From assembly GCA_022701365.1 (NCBI GenBank), contig JAKUHH010000025.1:682001-746000 (forward strand): a stretch of 64,000 bases of DNA. Reading direction: 5' to 3'. The notes under the pieces are model-generated. The model was not told the DNA's origin, ran no database searches, and saw only the letters and a list, made by a program, of their open reading frames with translations. The position numbers and the translations under genes were made by a program. This document shows positions 1-10,935 of the stretch, in pieces. The stretch is from Mycocentrospora acerina (lineage: Eukaryota; Ascomycota; Dothideomycetes; Pleosporales). Every line of letters begins with the position of its first letter. Position 1 is the first letter of the stretch.

Positions 1-1871
1 TGGGAATGAATGAAAGCAACTCCAACCCTATTTAATTGACTTCCACGGGGATGCTTTAGATCCTGAAGAAACGAGTGCCCCCTGAGGTGAACCTCGCGAG
101 AAGCCAGAGCAGGCGTGGCCAGGGGCAGAAATTGGCCGTGCTCATAACCAGCACCGAGTTCAGTTCGCAAAGTTTGCATGGCGCTCGTTCCTGGACATAT
201 GTCATGCGAGGCAACGTTGGTTAGGTACGTAACCCAGCCCTAGATGGTCTTACGACAACAGTGTTGGAACTCTGTACGACGGGACGGTGGTGGCTGAGGG
301 AACGTTAGTGTGGAGATGAACTGTCGTGGTCACTGACTTGTACATTTCGATGGAAGTTTCCGTTCTGGGTTGACGATATTTTTAACGTATCCGCTATTTT
401 CTAGACCGGACAGAGATGTATGATCATTGGGCCTACTTCTGTCGATACAGGGGTAAGTGCCACTCACCCGAGTGTAGCTCTTCACCGCCGGAATTTTCTA
501 GGCAAGCTGAGCCGAATATGATGTACGCGTACAGTCCCTAAACTGAATGTGTGTAGCTCAGAGAACATTCGAAATTCCATTGTTAAGCTTCTTGATAGGG
601 AAGTGATCTGTAAATAGTTGTTGAGTGACGAAGTCCTATTCCATAGAGCGGAATGAACAGAGCCACTGTACAGCGTTTCTAGATCCAGTACTCATGTTTT
701 CTTAGCTCTTGTTGCCAGAGCCGTGATGGGTAAAGTTCAGACGGTTTCAGTCGCTACTTTGTGTTAGTCATTCACATCAGATGCCGGTTCGGGGCCCGGC
801 GAACAGTGATCGGGAAGTGTTAAACACTAACAAAAGTAACCTAAACACACGACGTAATCCTTCAAATCGGGCCTGCCGACAGATGGGGACAACATGTGGA
901 GTAGTCTTACCACGTGGATGATGAAATAGCTCATTCGTTCAAGCGCGCGTAAAGTTGCTTGTTAGAAAGTCCTTTCTGGCCTGAGCTTGAGAAGTTGGGT
1001 CTGAGGGCTCGGGGCTGAGCAAACTGTAACGTATCCACCAGAACAGTGCGTTGAGCTTGAACACATGTATCTCCTGAGCGCTAAAGTATTGTGACCTTCT
1101 TTTGTGGTCACTCACTCGGGTGATAGAATCCAGGCATGAGCATACATGATTGCTTGGTGAATTCACTCCACGCTTGGCTTCAACCGTCCAGATGAAATCA
1201 TGTAATCAATCCTGCAAAATTCATCTAGAGCTCTTCCTCGGTTAAACACATCTAGTGTTGTGGAGTGCATGTAGGTCACGTGCCTAGCTTACGTGGCCGC
1301 GTATGTTGCACTAACATCTGGCTTGTTTCACGGCAGAACACCTACTTGCATGCATTAACAGTGGCTCAACACGCTCGAACACCCAAAACGAACTTACCTG
1401 TTTAGCTGAGGTGGCTGATTTCCCCTGCCAGTTCTTCGGTTGATCTGTTCACACCCTTGTGTCGATGCGCTAGGACAGTACTAACGAAGGACGACCACCG
1501 ACATCTGAGAGATTTTTGCTTGCGCATGCCCTGATACTCTGGATACGCTACAGCAAGCCACAGAGAACTTACTCCACCGGAGAGTGGCAGGTTGCGTACA
1601 CGTCAGCTACTCCACGATGCAGCGTTCGTCAGCTTGGCCGAGAATTGACCTGCTACAGTGAAGCAGTGTTAGGATGGCACGATGTCCTTTAGAGAATTTA
1701 CCTCAAGAAGTGGTATATAAGACAGTGATTATGTCTTTGTAGAATCATCATCACAACATCTTCCAACTCTCACTTCTTACTTCGCTCTCAGCTTCATCTT
1801 TTATCTTTAACAATTCACTCGCTTCACTCTCTTTCTAAATCATCTCCATCCATCAATCTTTTACCACCAAA
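1..1871. other. intergenic, no gene seen; promoter of secreted protein gene at right end
   Basis: No reading frame here has the length, composition or family resemblance of a gene. The right end is the promoter and leader of the secreted protein gene: a TATA element lies near 1712-1720, followed by a pyrimidine-rich leader (about 1750-1870) with a CACCAAA context before the ATG. Confidence 0.6.
1712..1720 (+). promoter_or_regulatory. TATA box of secreted protein gene
   Basis: The sequence GTATATAAG lies about 155 nt before the ATG at 1872, with a CT-rich, TCATC/CAAC-rich leader after it. This is the usual layout of strongly expressed fungal genes for secreted proteins. The assignment is by position and motif only. 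Confidence 0.6.
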
Positions 1872-2854
1872 ATGTACGCCTTCACTACAGTCATCGCTGC
1901 GTCTTCGCTCCTTGCCATGGTTTCTGGCTCTCCTTTGTACGCTCGCAGCGGTGTTTGCGGTGCTGCCCCAAGTGCCAGCAACACCAACAACCAGCCGCTG
2001 AACCAGCCCACTGGCATTAAGACTGCAGCTGCCTGCCAGTCTCAGTGCAACGCCAAATCTGGATGCCAGTCCTTCTGCTTTGGTCTGATTGACAATGCAA
2101 TCCAGTGCAAGCTCTACTCATGCGCTGCCTCTGCGATTCCCGTCCAGTCCAGCACCAACTTTGTTGCATACGATAAGAGCTGCTCAGCTGTTCCCAGCGT
2201 GGTTCCAACTTCCAGCAACCCGACCGGCAAGGACACGGGCAGCAAGGCCGAGGACAAGAAGGAGCAGCCTTCGCCCAAGGTTACGAGCACCAAGGTGGAG
2301 AACTACAAGGGACAGCCTACAGCCAAGGCTGATTCTGGAAAGACCGATAACTCCGAGAATCAATCTTCCAGCCAGAACACTCAACAAAAATCTACTCAGC
2401 AAACCACTGAGCAGAAGGCCACTGAGAAGGCCACTGAGAAGGCCACTGAGCAGAAGGCTGTTGAGCAAAAGTCCTCCACCTCCAACTCCAACACCAACAC
2501 CTCGCAACAGCAATCCAGCAGCTCCAACCAGAAGGCATCCTCCAGCACCAACACCTGCGGCTCCAAGCCCGCCAGCACTGCCAACAACAAGCCCATTGCC
2601 ACTCCTGCCGTCTCATCTACCAACGCTTGCAAGGCCCAGTGCGCCGCCAACACCAACTGCAAGAGGTAAGCCCCCCCTAAACTGACATCTCATCCCACCC
2701 ACAACTAACCCTCTTCTCCAGCTTCACCTGCGGATCAGTCAACAACGCCCTAGTCTGCCAGCTCTACGCCGTCGCTGCCTCCGCCATCCCCGCCCCCTCC
2801 ACCACCGCCCAGAAGAACGCCTTTGTCGCCTACGACGTCGGCTGCTCCATCTAA
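1872..2854 (+). CDS. secreted protein with two Cys-rich (PAN/apple-like) modules and a Ser/Thr/Gln/Lys linker
   Basis: Exons 1872-2665 and 2722-2854, with a GTAAG...CCAG intron of 56 nt, give 308 residues. Residues 1-20 form a signal peptide ending near SGSP. Module A (about 29-100) and module B (about 229-308) are clear duplicates: each begins with C-G, has an AC-x3-C spacing followed by a C-x3-C-type cluster, then a hydrophobic QLY/KLYS segment, an ASAIP-V/A-x-S-T stretch, an F-V-A-Y-D motif and a final Cys. The linker (about 110-225) is low complexity and holds ATEK and TEQK repeats and many lysines. The 3' half of module B exists only after splicing; the unspliced frame stops at 2669. The modules resemble fungal PAN/apple-like adhesion domains by cysteine pattern only. 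An extracellular or wall role is inferred. An effector or a wall adhesin is possible. Confidence 0.8.
2401..2470 (+). repeat. in-frame short tandem repeat in linker of secreted protein
   Basis: A 12-nt unit coding for A-T-E-K is repeated directly (about 2419-2449) and flanked by degenerate T-E-Q-K units. Such in-frame units can change copy number without breaking the protein. Confidence 0.7.
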
Positions 2855-3562
2855 GCGCACACTTGTATCATTGCACAAGTTACTTCACAGTAGCATGATA
2901 GACCGGAGTCGGGAGGAGAACGGTGGACGCACTGCTTTCGACAGACTACGGGGACTTGGAGCTTGGTGTGATTTGTCTCCTCCTCTTTTCTTTTTTTTCC
3001 TACTCCTGTTTTTTGAAATTTTTGGGGGTTGGAAATAATGTGATCGATCCTACACACTCGTTTGGTTAGAGGCCTTTTTTTTTATTAGATCACACAAATG
3101 CGAATTATTTTAGTACTAAGTTTGGCTTTTTGGTACCTTGTCTTGTCTTGTCTTGTTTTGTTGTGTATGTGTGAGTGTTGAGTGATACGCGCCTGGTTGG
3201 GTCTCTTTCCTGACATTTTACTTCATCTGCTCAATCCCCCTTCCCCCATCAACCAACTACCCAGAAAAGACTTTAAAACACCAGCACACAGAAAAAACCT
3301 GCTGCTGTCTTCTCCAAAGGCAAAGCAAAGCAATGCATGCAGAGTCGCACACTTGATTGGTACCCTAGCTGCCACCAACATACATATTCACAGCGTGTCG
3401 CCCAAAAAAAAAGTAGAGTAGAGTAAGAAAGAGGACGGATGACTGGAGCAAGTTGACAAAAGAAAACTTTCGAGACAGACAAAACTTGTTTGTATACTAC
3501 ATTGCTGAAATCTACACTGCCATTAGTAATGCCTGACGCTTGTGCCCTGGAAGGAAATCTTG

Positions 3563-3608
3563 CATCACACGCATCATACGCATCACACGCATCATACGCA
3601 TCACACAC
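3563..3608. repeat. 9-nt tandem repeat, unit CATCAYACG, about 5 copies
   Basis: Units alternate between CATCACACG and CATCATACG, so the higher-order unit is 18 nt. The array ends in an ACAC run. Confidence 0.85.
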
Positions 3609-4351
3609 ACGCACGCATTTGCCTGACCAAGTTACCCCGGGGTGAGAGTCACACTCGATTAATGGATGAGAGGTGCTGTATACGTGCGTGTGTGCGTACT
3701 CTCTCTCTCTCTCTCTCTTTAGGGCAGAACAAGCCCGCATCGTCATCGTCCACGACATTAGAAGTGCGCTTCGCATCACCTCACCTCGCCTGTCTAAAGT
3801 AAAAGCACACACACACACACATAGGATATATTAAAAACGGGGAGAGAGAGAAAGAGAGAGAGAGAGCAAGCAAGCAGGATGAATTTAATTACTCCAAACA
3901 ACACCCTCCCCTTCTCACCACCAAAAAGAGGTGAGATTTTTTAAAGTAAAGAAAAAAAAAGAAGAGAAAGAAAGAGAAAGAAAGAAAGAAAGAGGTATTC
4001 ACATTCCCCACTTCACTCCATCTATTATGCAAATGCGAGAAAAAAAATACAACGCCATCTCTTTGCTATCTTGTTCCTCCTGTCCATCTCCTTCTTCTTC
4101 GTCTTCTTCTTCTTCTTCTTGACCTCCCTCATACTCCTTCCCCTTGTTGACCCAAGAGTATTGAGAAGGGGAAATATGTGTGTATATATCATCTAATCAT
4201 CAAACAGCGTCGCATCGCATCAACCGTCATCCATCATCCGTCATCCAGACATCTTCCCATGTCGTCATTCCTCTCCCACTTGGCCCCCCCCTCCCCCCTC
4301 TCCAACTCCACCCAACCAGCCAACCGACCATGCAAAAAAAAAAACAGCAGG

Positions 4352-4374
4352 AAAAAAAAGGGGGGGGGGGGGGG
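4352..4374. repeat. poly-A to poly-G homopurine run (A8 G15)
   Basis: Eight A are followed by fifteen G on the plus strand. The true length may be uncertain, because homopolymers are prone to sequencing error. Confidence 0.8.
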
Positions 4375-4858
4375 CAACACAAAAGGCGGGTAACCCATAG
4401 ATACAAAAAAAGGGCAAAGGCAGAGCGACATGACAAGACAAGTCAGCTCGTCCGGTAAAAGAGAAATGGAAAAAGAAAAAGAAAAAAAGGTAGGAACAAA
4501 AAAACGCCCACACCACCTTTTGTAGAGCACAAAACAAGCAGAAGAAGAAGAAGAGAAAAAAAAACGCGCTCAACAATGCAACCCGATTTCAAGCTTAGCC
4601 TTACTCTACCACGCACAAAGAGAAAAGGAAGAACGCCAAAAAAGTACCCATATGCCTTGCGGGGAAAATTATCAGGAAGGGGGGGAATCCATATCATGTA
4701 TAGAATGGACTGCCGTGCGTATTTGTACAAGGGGAAAAGCCCACGAGCTGAGATATGCAATTGTTGTACACGAAATGATAGCAGTAGTCGTTGGTGACGA
4801 CAACGACGATAGCGACGACGACGGTGACAGTATGGATTACGGGTGCCAATGATAGCCA

Positions 4859-7800
4859 CTATTGCGGTGTAGATGTGGACTCAACCGCAGGCTGATCGGG
4901 TAGATACACTTTCTTTACTGTTCCGTTGCTTCCACTGCGGGCTGAGCGCCGACGACTACGCAAGGCGCCTTTCTGAACACCGGAGCGCGCAGTCTCGATA
5001 GTGGATATATGTTCAGTCCTACGCGACTGGGGTGCGGGATTCTTCCTTCGTCCGATGAATAGCCCGCCATCATCGTCACTTTCATCAGATTCCTCGCTAT
5101 CAATGGCATGATCACCATCGTACCCTGCGGGGTCGTCGGCTGGAGCCTCAAATTTTTTCAATTGAATGGAGTCGCCCGATGCAGGGGATAGCATGCTGGA
5201 AACGTAATCCAATGACGCACATTCATCTGGTACAGACGAGCCAGCCGAGGCAACAGATGGAATCGATGGGTGCGACGTAGATTGCGACATGGGTGTGAAT
5301 TGTTCCTCTGAAGAACAGAAAGCCAGGCCTCTCTCTTGTCCGCCAACAGGGCTATTCTCAGAGGACGGGTCATGTCGACCGAGGTACTCGTCGCGCTGAA
5401 AGAAGAGCTCGTCGTCAGGACTTGGAGGACATGCTGTCTGACTGAGAGCTGAAAGAGGTCGCGGGTGTATTGCCGAGATAGACCTCTCGTGGTTCATAGT
5501 TTCTTCTCTGACTCTTCGTCGGTAGAATTCTTCTTTTACGCGGCTGAATCTATCGTCTGTATTTTGGTGGGCCAAAGACTCAGCTATCGATGGCCTTCTG
5601 CTTCCCATAGTATGTGATCCTTGAGTAGATGCCAAGGATGATCCTTGCGGATACCAATACTCTTTTCTGGCAATAGAAGGAATTTCCAGTGCAGGACCAA
5701 CTTCAAGGTCGTTCACGGTGGCCCAATTACGATGTAGACGAGACGAAAATGAAGATACCGAAGACTGCCGCGACGAAGTGTCGATAGGGTCGATTGAACG
5801 AGAGTCTGAGAATGATGGTGACGCGCCTCGAGCAATGGGCGATAAATCTTTCAACACGTCTGGCTGATCAACATGACCAGACACATTTGTAGTACTCAAT
5901 GCAAGACTTGGTACGCCATGGCTGTCATCATCGCCTCCAGCAAGCCTGTCGATAGACCTCGCTCGGTTGTGGTCTCTCGGAAGTTTGAGTTTGTCTTTAC
6001 TCCTCATACTGTTGACCACGCGTCGGGGCATACCTCCAAACAATCCACTCAAGGAGGAACCCCCAGGGGTATCCAAAGCGATTGGGGTGCTAGGAAGAGC
6101 CGGAGGGAGGTTCGGCGAATCGGATCGGCCATGATGATGAACATCTGACTGCCGGATTGTATGCACAGAAGAGTAAGCTCGGTCATGTAGCATTGGCCTG
6201 TAGCTTTCAATACCCTGCGACGGTGATGCAGTGCGTGAGTTTGGGCTGTCAAAGTATCTGTTCCGTTCTCTGGCCTCAGGACTTGCGCTGACACTCTGTG
6301 AAAGAGGATGCTCCGTCTCGCGCGATCGGCTCAGGACTTCCAGAATCGTCCCAGGAACCAGACTCCCTCGTCTCCCGTCCTGGCTGATAGTACTGCTTGA
6401 GGAGTTTGTACTAATACTCGGAGGGTTATCGAGGTTGGTAGCGGAGCTCTGGGCGCGACGTCGTGATCCGGAACTACGGGTGAAATTCTTGGTTACGAAA
6501 TTGGACGCCTTCTTGAATGTCGACCGAATTTGCTCTGCAATGCCAACGGCAGGAACAACAGCGCTCTCAAGATCGTTCTTGGAAATCTCGATTTTGCGTC
6601 CATCATTTTGTTTGCTCGGAGTGTCCTCGATCCATTTGTCAATCTCGTAGTCTGAGAGTCCTTCAAGAACCCAAGGATGAAGCTTGATTTCCGGAACTGT
6701 GATTCGATGGCGGGGATCTTTTACCAGCATACGCTTCAGGAGATCGCGCAGGTTTTCGTTCACTTCATCATACTCAAGATTGTATGGGGCTCTCTTTTCG
6801 CCAAGGTTTGGTTGGGCATTGCGTCCGTGTGAGTTTGGTCGCGAATTTGAGTGTTCAGCGACAGGCTTCAAGCGAAATCGTGAAATATGAGGCTCGTCTT
6901 CACTGATGACTTTCATCAGAGTGAATGTGTTGGTGTCGTGGAAAGGTACGCGGCCATAGATGAGGCAGTAGAGTGTGACTCCAAGAGCCCAGATGTCGAT
7001 GCCACCATCTATCTGTGGAGGTTCCGCGTCTAACTCAGTGCGGCAGAGTTCGGGGGCGTAAAAGGCTGGAGTACCTACTGTCTTTGCCAACTCGACGGCT
7101 TCATCTACTTCCTGGTAGTCAGACTCTGATTGATCACCGTTACTCTCTTCCGTCTTTTGACGTCCGAGGTATGAGACTCCGAAATCGGATATTTTGATTT
7201 CGTGGTTCCTGGTGACAAGAAGATTGGCAGGCTTGATATCGCGGTGGATGACTTGCTCGTAATGAAGGTACTCGATGCCCGAGACAGTGTCCTTGAACGC
7301 TTGGCGAGCATAGTCAAGTGGCATCAAAGGAACATAACGAAAGTGCTCTGGGATGTCTTCTTCAATCTCCGAGACACGGGAGGAACTGCTCCCTGCAATG
7401 CTTGGTGTGCGGCCTCGCACAATGTCCATGTTGTAGGCACCGTACATGGTCCCCTCTAGTTCTCTAGTGAGGTTGCGTACGTCTGACCATGAGTGTGTGG
7501 CAGGTGTTCGAGGACAGAAAGCAGTTTCCATATTGTCCTCGGCGTGGTCAGGGGTTTCATGCCACTCGGCACCTTGAAGACGACTTGAAGGGCGCTCTTC
7601 GCCACGGACGGAAGCCCGAGAGCTTCGGCCAGTTTCCGAATGTTCGTCTTCAGAGTCGCCGCCAAATTCAAAGCTCCAAGGCTCGTTTCCTGTGGGGTTT
7701 TGGCGGCGGAGGCGTGCCTCTTTGGCCCTGCGACGTTGTTGACGGACGAGGTTGTGTTGTCCATGTCTGACGATCCTTTCATCCTCCCGATCTGCCATGT

Positions 7801-9112
7801 CGTCGTCGAAGATGCCCTGGGTTTCTCGTTTGATGCGACGCCACTCGACGAGACACACCTCCTTGGTGCCCTCTGTTCTCCACTTGACTTCGCCAAGCTC
7901 GACGTGCTCGAGTACGATGTAGACCTTCTTCTTAGCAGGGTCGTCTATAACCTCGAGCAAGCTCACAATGTGGGGGTGACGCGCTTTCTTGAGAATGGCA
8001 ATCTCTCGCTTGATCTTGTCTTCGTGGTTGGTGCTGTTCTTGCCTAGACGCTTTCGCTTTCCAAACCGGTCCACAATCTTGATGGCCACATATCTCTCAG
8101 CGTCGCAGTCTTTGCCTAGTTTGACTTTTCCGTGCACGCCTCGGCCGAGTTCGTCAATAATCTCGTATTGATTGACCATTTTGCGTCCTGAGATTGGATC
8201 AGACTGTACGTCAGCAAGATGCGTCTCCTTGGGAGGTTGTCTGTGGGTGTGGTGGAGCCAGGGGCTCGAATATAGGCCGTCGTTGGGCTGCACTGCGTTG
8301 CGGGGCCGACGCTTGTTGGGATCAAAGAGGCCGGGGCTGCTTGTGGGAGAGTTGCCGGCTGATCTGGGGGTCGGCTCCATAATGTCGCGAAAATGCTCCC
8401 GGGAGAGGCCTAGAGAAGGGATTCCGGAAAGAGAGTGCGTGACATAGTGGGCGGGGTGTGAGCTCCGCGAACGGAGAATGGGTGGGACGTGTGAGGTGGG
8501 ATACTGCTGGAGGTGGAGGGCAGCATAGGACTGATTAGGGTAGACGGGTCCATCTTGCGGCTGCTGCGGGAAGGTGGCGGCTGTGTGGATGTTTTCATCG
8601 ATGCTGGCTCGCACCGTGACATTGCTGGTGGTGGAGGCACTAGAGAGGTCTCGTTGGAAGACGGGGCGGTCGGGGTGTGTTGCGAGCGCAAAGCTCTGGT
8701 CGCCCTCCTCGGGGATGCTGAGCGAGATGATGGAGGCGCTGGCGCTGGCCGAGGGCGACGGATGGGACGAGCCAGGGGCGGAGCGAGGAATTGACGAGGA
8801 AAAGATGCGGACGGGCTGGGGCGAGAAGTAGGTGGGTTCGGGGTCGAGGGTGTGCGTGTGCGTGTGCGGGCGCGAGGGCGTGTGCGGGTGCGGGTGCGAG
8901 GGCGTGTCTGACGTCAGGGGACCAGAGACGGGGAACTCTGCACGCGGAGTGATGCCCTCGAGCGAGGAGGCAGCAGCGGTGGTGGACTCGTCTTGGCGCG
9001 CGCCATGTTCCTCTGGCCGTCCCTCTCTTGCGGGCTCGTCCTCTGTTGCGGCGGGCAGCGTGTGCCACGGCGGTGCATGTGCAGTCGAAGCGGGGGTGTT
9101 GAAATCCGCCAT
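4859..9112 (-). CDS. Ser/Thr protein kinase, fungal CaMKK/Ssp1 (Sak1-Tos3-Elm1) type
   Basis: This intronless frame codes for 1417 residues. The N-terminal 310 residues are Ser/Pro/His-rich. The kinase domain starts near 315 with a glycine loop ELGRGVHGKVKLG, VAIK lysine K345, catalytic HRDIKPANLL (H623-R624-D625), DFG at 643-645 and a GTPAFYAPELC activation segment. These match the upstream kinases of AMPK/Snf1 (S. pombe Ssp1, Aspergillus CmkC, yeast Sak1/Tos3/Elm1). An insert of about 175 residues (about 408-585), rich in charge and serine, follows the hinge. The long C-terminal tail (about 850-1417) is Ser-rich and probably regulatory. The likely role is phosphorylation of Snf1-like or CaMK targets under calcium or energy stress. 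The ATG at 9110-9112 is the first in frame. The kinase call is sure; the subfamily is likely. Confidence 0.9.
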   Translation of the reverse strand: MADFNTPASTAHAPPWHTLPAATEDEPAREGRPEEHGARQDESTTAAASSLEGITPRAEFPVSGPLTSDTPSHPHPHTPSRPHTHTHTLDPEPTYFSPQPVRIFSSSIPRSAPGSSHPSPSASASASIISLSIPEEGDQSFALATHPDRPVFQRDLSSASTTSNVTVRASIDENIHTAATFPQQPQDGPVYPNQSYAALHLQQYPTSHVPPILRSRSSHPAHYVTHSLSGIPSLGLSREHFRDIMEPTPRSAGNSPTSSPGLFDPNKRRPRNAVQPNDGLYSSPWLHHTHRQPPKETHLADVQSDPISGRKMVNQYEIIDELGRGVHGKVKLGKDCDAERYVAIKIVDRFGKRKRLGKNSTNHEDKIKREIAILKKARHPHIVSLLEVIDDPAKKKVYIVLEHVELGEVKWRTEGTKEVCLVEWRRIKRETQGIFDDDMADREDERIVRHGQHNLVRQQRRRAKEARLRRQNPTGNEPWSFEFGGDSEDEHSETGRSSRASVRGEERPSSRLQGAEWHETPDHAEDNMETAFCPRTPATHSWSDVRNLTRELEGTMYGAYNMDIVRGRTPSIAGSSSSRVSEIEEDIPEHFRYVPLMPLDYARQAFKDTVSGIEYLHYEQVIHRDIKPANLLVTRNHEIKISDFGVSYLGRQKTEESNGDQSESDYQEVDEAVELAKTVGTPAFYAPELCRTELDAEPPQIDGGIDIWALGVTLYCLIYGRVPFHDTNTFTLMKVISEDEPHISRFRLKPVAEHSNSRPNSHGRNAQPNLGEKRAPYNLEYDEVNENLRDLLKRMLVKDPRHRITVPEIKLHPWVLEGLSDYEIDKWIEDTPSKQNDGRKIEISKNDLESAVVPAVGIAEQIRSTFKKASNFVTKNFTRSSGSRRRAQSSATNLDNPPSISTNSSSSTISQDGRRGSLVPGTILEVLSRSRETEHPLSQSVSASPEARERNRYFDSPNSRTASPSQGIESYRPMLHDRAYSSVHTIRQSDVHHHGRSDSPNLPPALPSTPIALDTPGGSSLSGLFGGMPRRVVNSMRSKDKLKLPRDHNRARSIDRLAGGDDDSHGVPSLALSTTNVSGHVDQPDVLKDLSPIARGASPSFSDSRSIDPIDTSSRQSSVSSFSSRLHRNWATVNDLEVGPALEIPSIARKEYWYPQGSSLASTQGSHTMGSRRPSIAESLAHQNTDDRFSRVKEEFYRRRVREETMNHERSISAIHPRPLSALSQTACPPSPDDELFFQRDEYLGRHDPSSENSPVGGQERGLAFCSSEEQFTPMSQSTSHPSIPSVASAGSSVPDECASLDYVSSMLSPASGDSIQLKKFEAPADDPAGYDGDHAIDSEESDESDDDGGLFIGRRKNPAPQSRRTEHISTIETARSGVQKGALRSRRRSARSGSNGTVKKVYLPDQPAVESTSTPQ

Positions 9113-9242
9113 GGCGACGCAAAGGTCGGCTGTGTGGGCTCAGGGCGGGCGTGCAACCATGTCAGCCGTCTAGTGGAGCGAGGGTTGGTTGGACTGCGCG
9201 GGCGCGAGTATCATGGTGCTCGGCGATGGTAATGGCCGCAGC

Positions 9243-9320
9243 AGTGACGGTGGCAGCAGCAGGAGCAGGAGCAGCAGCAGCAGCAGCAGCAGCCGCAACA
9301 ACGGCAACGGCAACGGCAGC
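9243..9320. repeat. GCA/CAG trinucleotide tract passing into CGGCAA repeats
   Basis: GCAGCAGGAGCAGGAGCAGC-type units give way to a pure GCA run and then to AACGGC units. The tract lies upstream of the kinase ATG on its 5' side, so it may be part of that gene's leader or promoter. Confidence 0.8.
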
Positions 9321-9360
9321 GGGCAGTGGGCGGAGGCGGGGTGCGGCGAGCGTGGTGGGC

Positions 9361-9408
9361 AAGGTCGAGGGTCGAGGGTCGCGGGTCGAGGATCGAGGGT
9401 CGAGGGCC
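9361..9408. repeat. 7-nt tandem repeat, unit GGTCGAG
   Basis: About six imperfect copies of GGTCGAG (variants GGTCGCG and GATCGAG) stand in direct order. No function is visible. Confidence 0.75.
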
Positions 9409-10108
9409 AAGATGGGCCGGTCGAGTCGAGATATGGGCTGGCTGGCTGCTGCGACGGGACTGGTGGTGATCGGCAGCAGCTAGCACGGCAGTATTTTTGG
9501 TGGGACCAGTGACGCTTGGCTGCTTCAGACGCACACGCTGGATGCGATGGCCGGCATGGCGACGGGCAGCCAGATTGCGCTGCACGCGGGGAGCTGCACC
9601 CTCCGCCGTGCAGGCCGCACAGCCGTCGCCGGGCGCCGCGCAGACGTGGGCGCTCGCACGGGCAGGCGGCCATGAGGCAGCGCGCACGACGGCCGCTGGA
9701 CCTGACGGCGCCGTGCTCGTCGTTCTCTCTGCCTTGGCTTGGCCGTCCAGATGGGTGGGCAGCGGGTGGCGGCTGGCATCACCTGCATGGCGCGCCAGCC
9801 CGGGTGGGCATGGCTGCCTCTGCTAGCTGCAGTGGCCTGACCCAACATGCCCGGCCCAACCCTCAACACCTCGCTGTGGCGCGCTGCGACGACGACGACG
9901 GTCGACGCATGCCCGTCGCCTGGCCGTCTGGGGCGCCGTGGGCAGCAGTGGTTTGGCCGTGCATCTCACGGCGTGCGGCGTGGGCGTGCCGGGCAGTGGT
10001 GACGCGCCTGCATCGCCTAGCCTGCAAAGGCGCGGTGGAGATGCATCTGCACGGGAGGAGCAACTCTATCCATCCGTTGATTGATGCTATCCGCGATAAG
10101 AGCTGCCC

Positions 10109-10137
10109 GTGTGGCCGTGTGGCCGTGTGGCCGTGTG
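10109..10137. repeat. 8-nt tandem repeat, unit GTGTGGCC, 3 copies
   Basis: Three perfect direct units are followed by a broken fourth. The repeat is intergenic. Confidence 0.8.
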
Positions 10138-10935
10138 CCCCAAACCCCGTCCTGCTGGGGGTGCACCCCATCGCATAGTGCCAAATGCCCATCTGGTGCT
10201 CCCGCTCAGGCCATCGACGGCGACATGCTCGCTCGCCCGTGGCGACCCTGGACCCTTTCGCTGCCTTCCCCAGACGCGAGATCAGCCGTCGTTGTGGTTT
10301 TGCTTGTTCGCTCCCGCGCCTGCACACGGCGACGTTCTCGCCTCACGCCCTCGTATCCAGGCTGAGCACCGAGACGTTGCCCGCAACACAGACCCTGACC
10401 CAGCCTGTCGCTGCTGGCCGCGCTACCAGCAAAGTCGCCGCCCACGAGTTGCATCGTGTGCGTGTGCGTGCACCCAAGACGTCGCAATGCCTGAAATAAC
10501 CCCAGCCAGCGGCCGAGCACCACCACCACACCTGTCTCTAGAGCCGCCGCTCGTAATTACTCATCCAAATGCATGCATGCACCGCCTATCGTGAGAACCA
10601 CGGGCCTCCTCCGCGGCACAGTCACACCGCGCCATGACCAAAGTCACAGATGAACCCGAGTCTAAACACCGGCCAGAATCATCGTGAACTACCCAATCCG
10701 GCTAGGTCCAGTTCTCCACCAGCTTCACATTTCTGCACCTTCTACGCAAACGCAATGGTGCACGCCAAAACGACAAGCGTCCATGCATAAGCTGCATGTG
10801 CCAAGCCGCCCAGATTCCCACACTTGATCACCCCGTCGTCACCTCTGTAGCGAATCTGACTCTCTGCTCGCCTGCCCTGCCCTCCCCGGCCACCCGCTCG
10901 TGCTCGACTGCAGCGGACTTTTTCCTCATTGTCCA

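Larger units (their letters stand above)
2855..4858. other. microsatellite-dense intergenic spacer
   Basis: This is the shared 3' side of the secreted protein gene (+) and the kinase gene (-). It holds many simple repeats: T-rich runs (2985-3080), a 9-nt CATCAYACG array (3563-3608), (TC)n at 3700-3718, (AC)n near 3808-3820, (GA)n near 3841-3866, A-rich/GAAA tracts (3940-3995), (CTT)n at 4085-4120 and an A8-G15 junction (4352-4374). The open frames here are made of these repeats and are not credible genes. Confidence 0.75.
9113..10935. other. GC-rich divergent spacer between kinase and GPI10, no credible gene
   Basis: The spacer is GC-rich with many short overlapping frames on both strands (longest 220 codons at 9516-10178). 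None shows a domain or a balanced composition; most residues are Arg, Ala, Pro and His, as expected for random GC-rich DNA. Three tandem repeats lie here: a GCA/CAG tract (about 9243-9290), a GGTCGAG-type array (9361-9408) and GTGTGGCC x3 (10109-10137). The region probably holds two promoters with long leaders. Confidence 0.6.

Noticed and set aside
3273..3818. 181-codon frame on minus strand
   Set aside because: Made largely of the CATCAYACG and TC/AC repeats read as residues.
8640..9122. 160-codon frame on minus in the kinase 5' region
   Set aside because: Another frame of the kinase N-terminal coding sequence; Arg/His/Pro-rich shadow.
9516..10178. 220-codon frame in GC-rich spacer
   Set aside because: No domain, random GC-type composition, overlapping frames of like length on the other strand.
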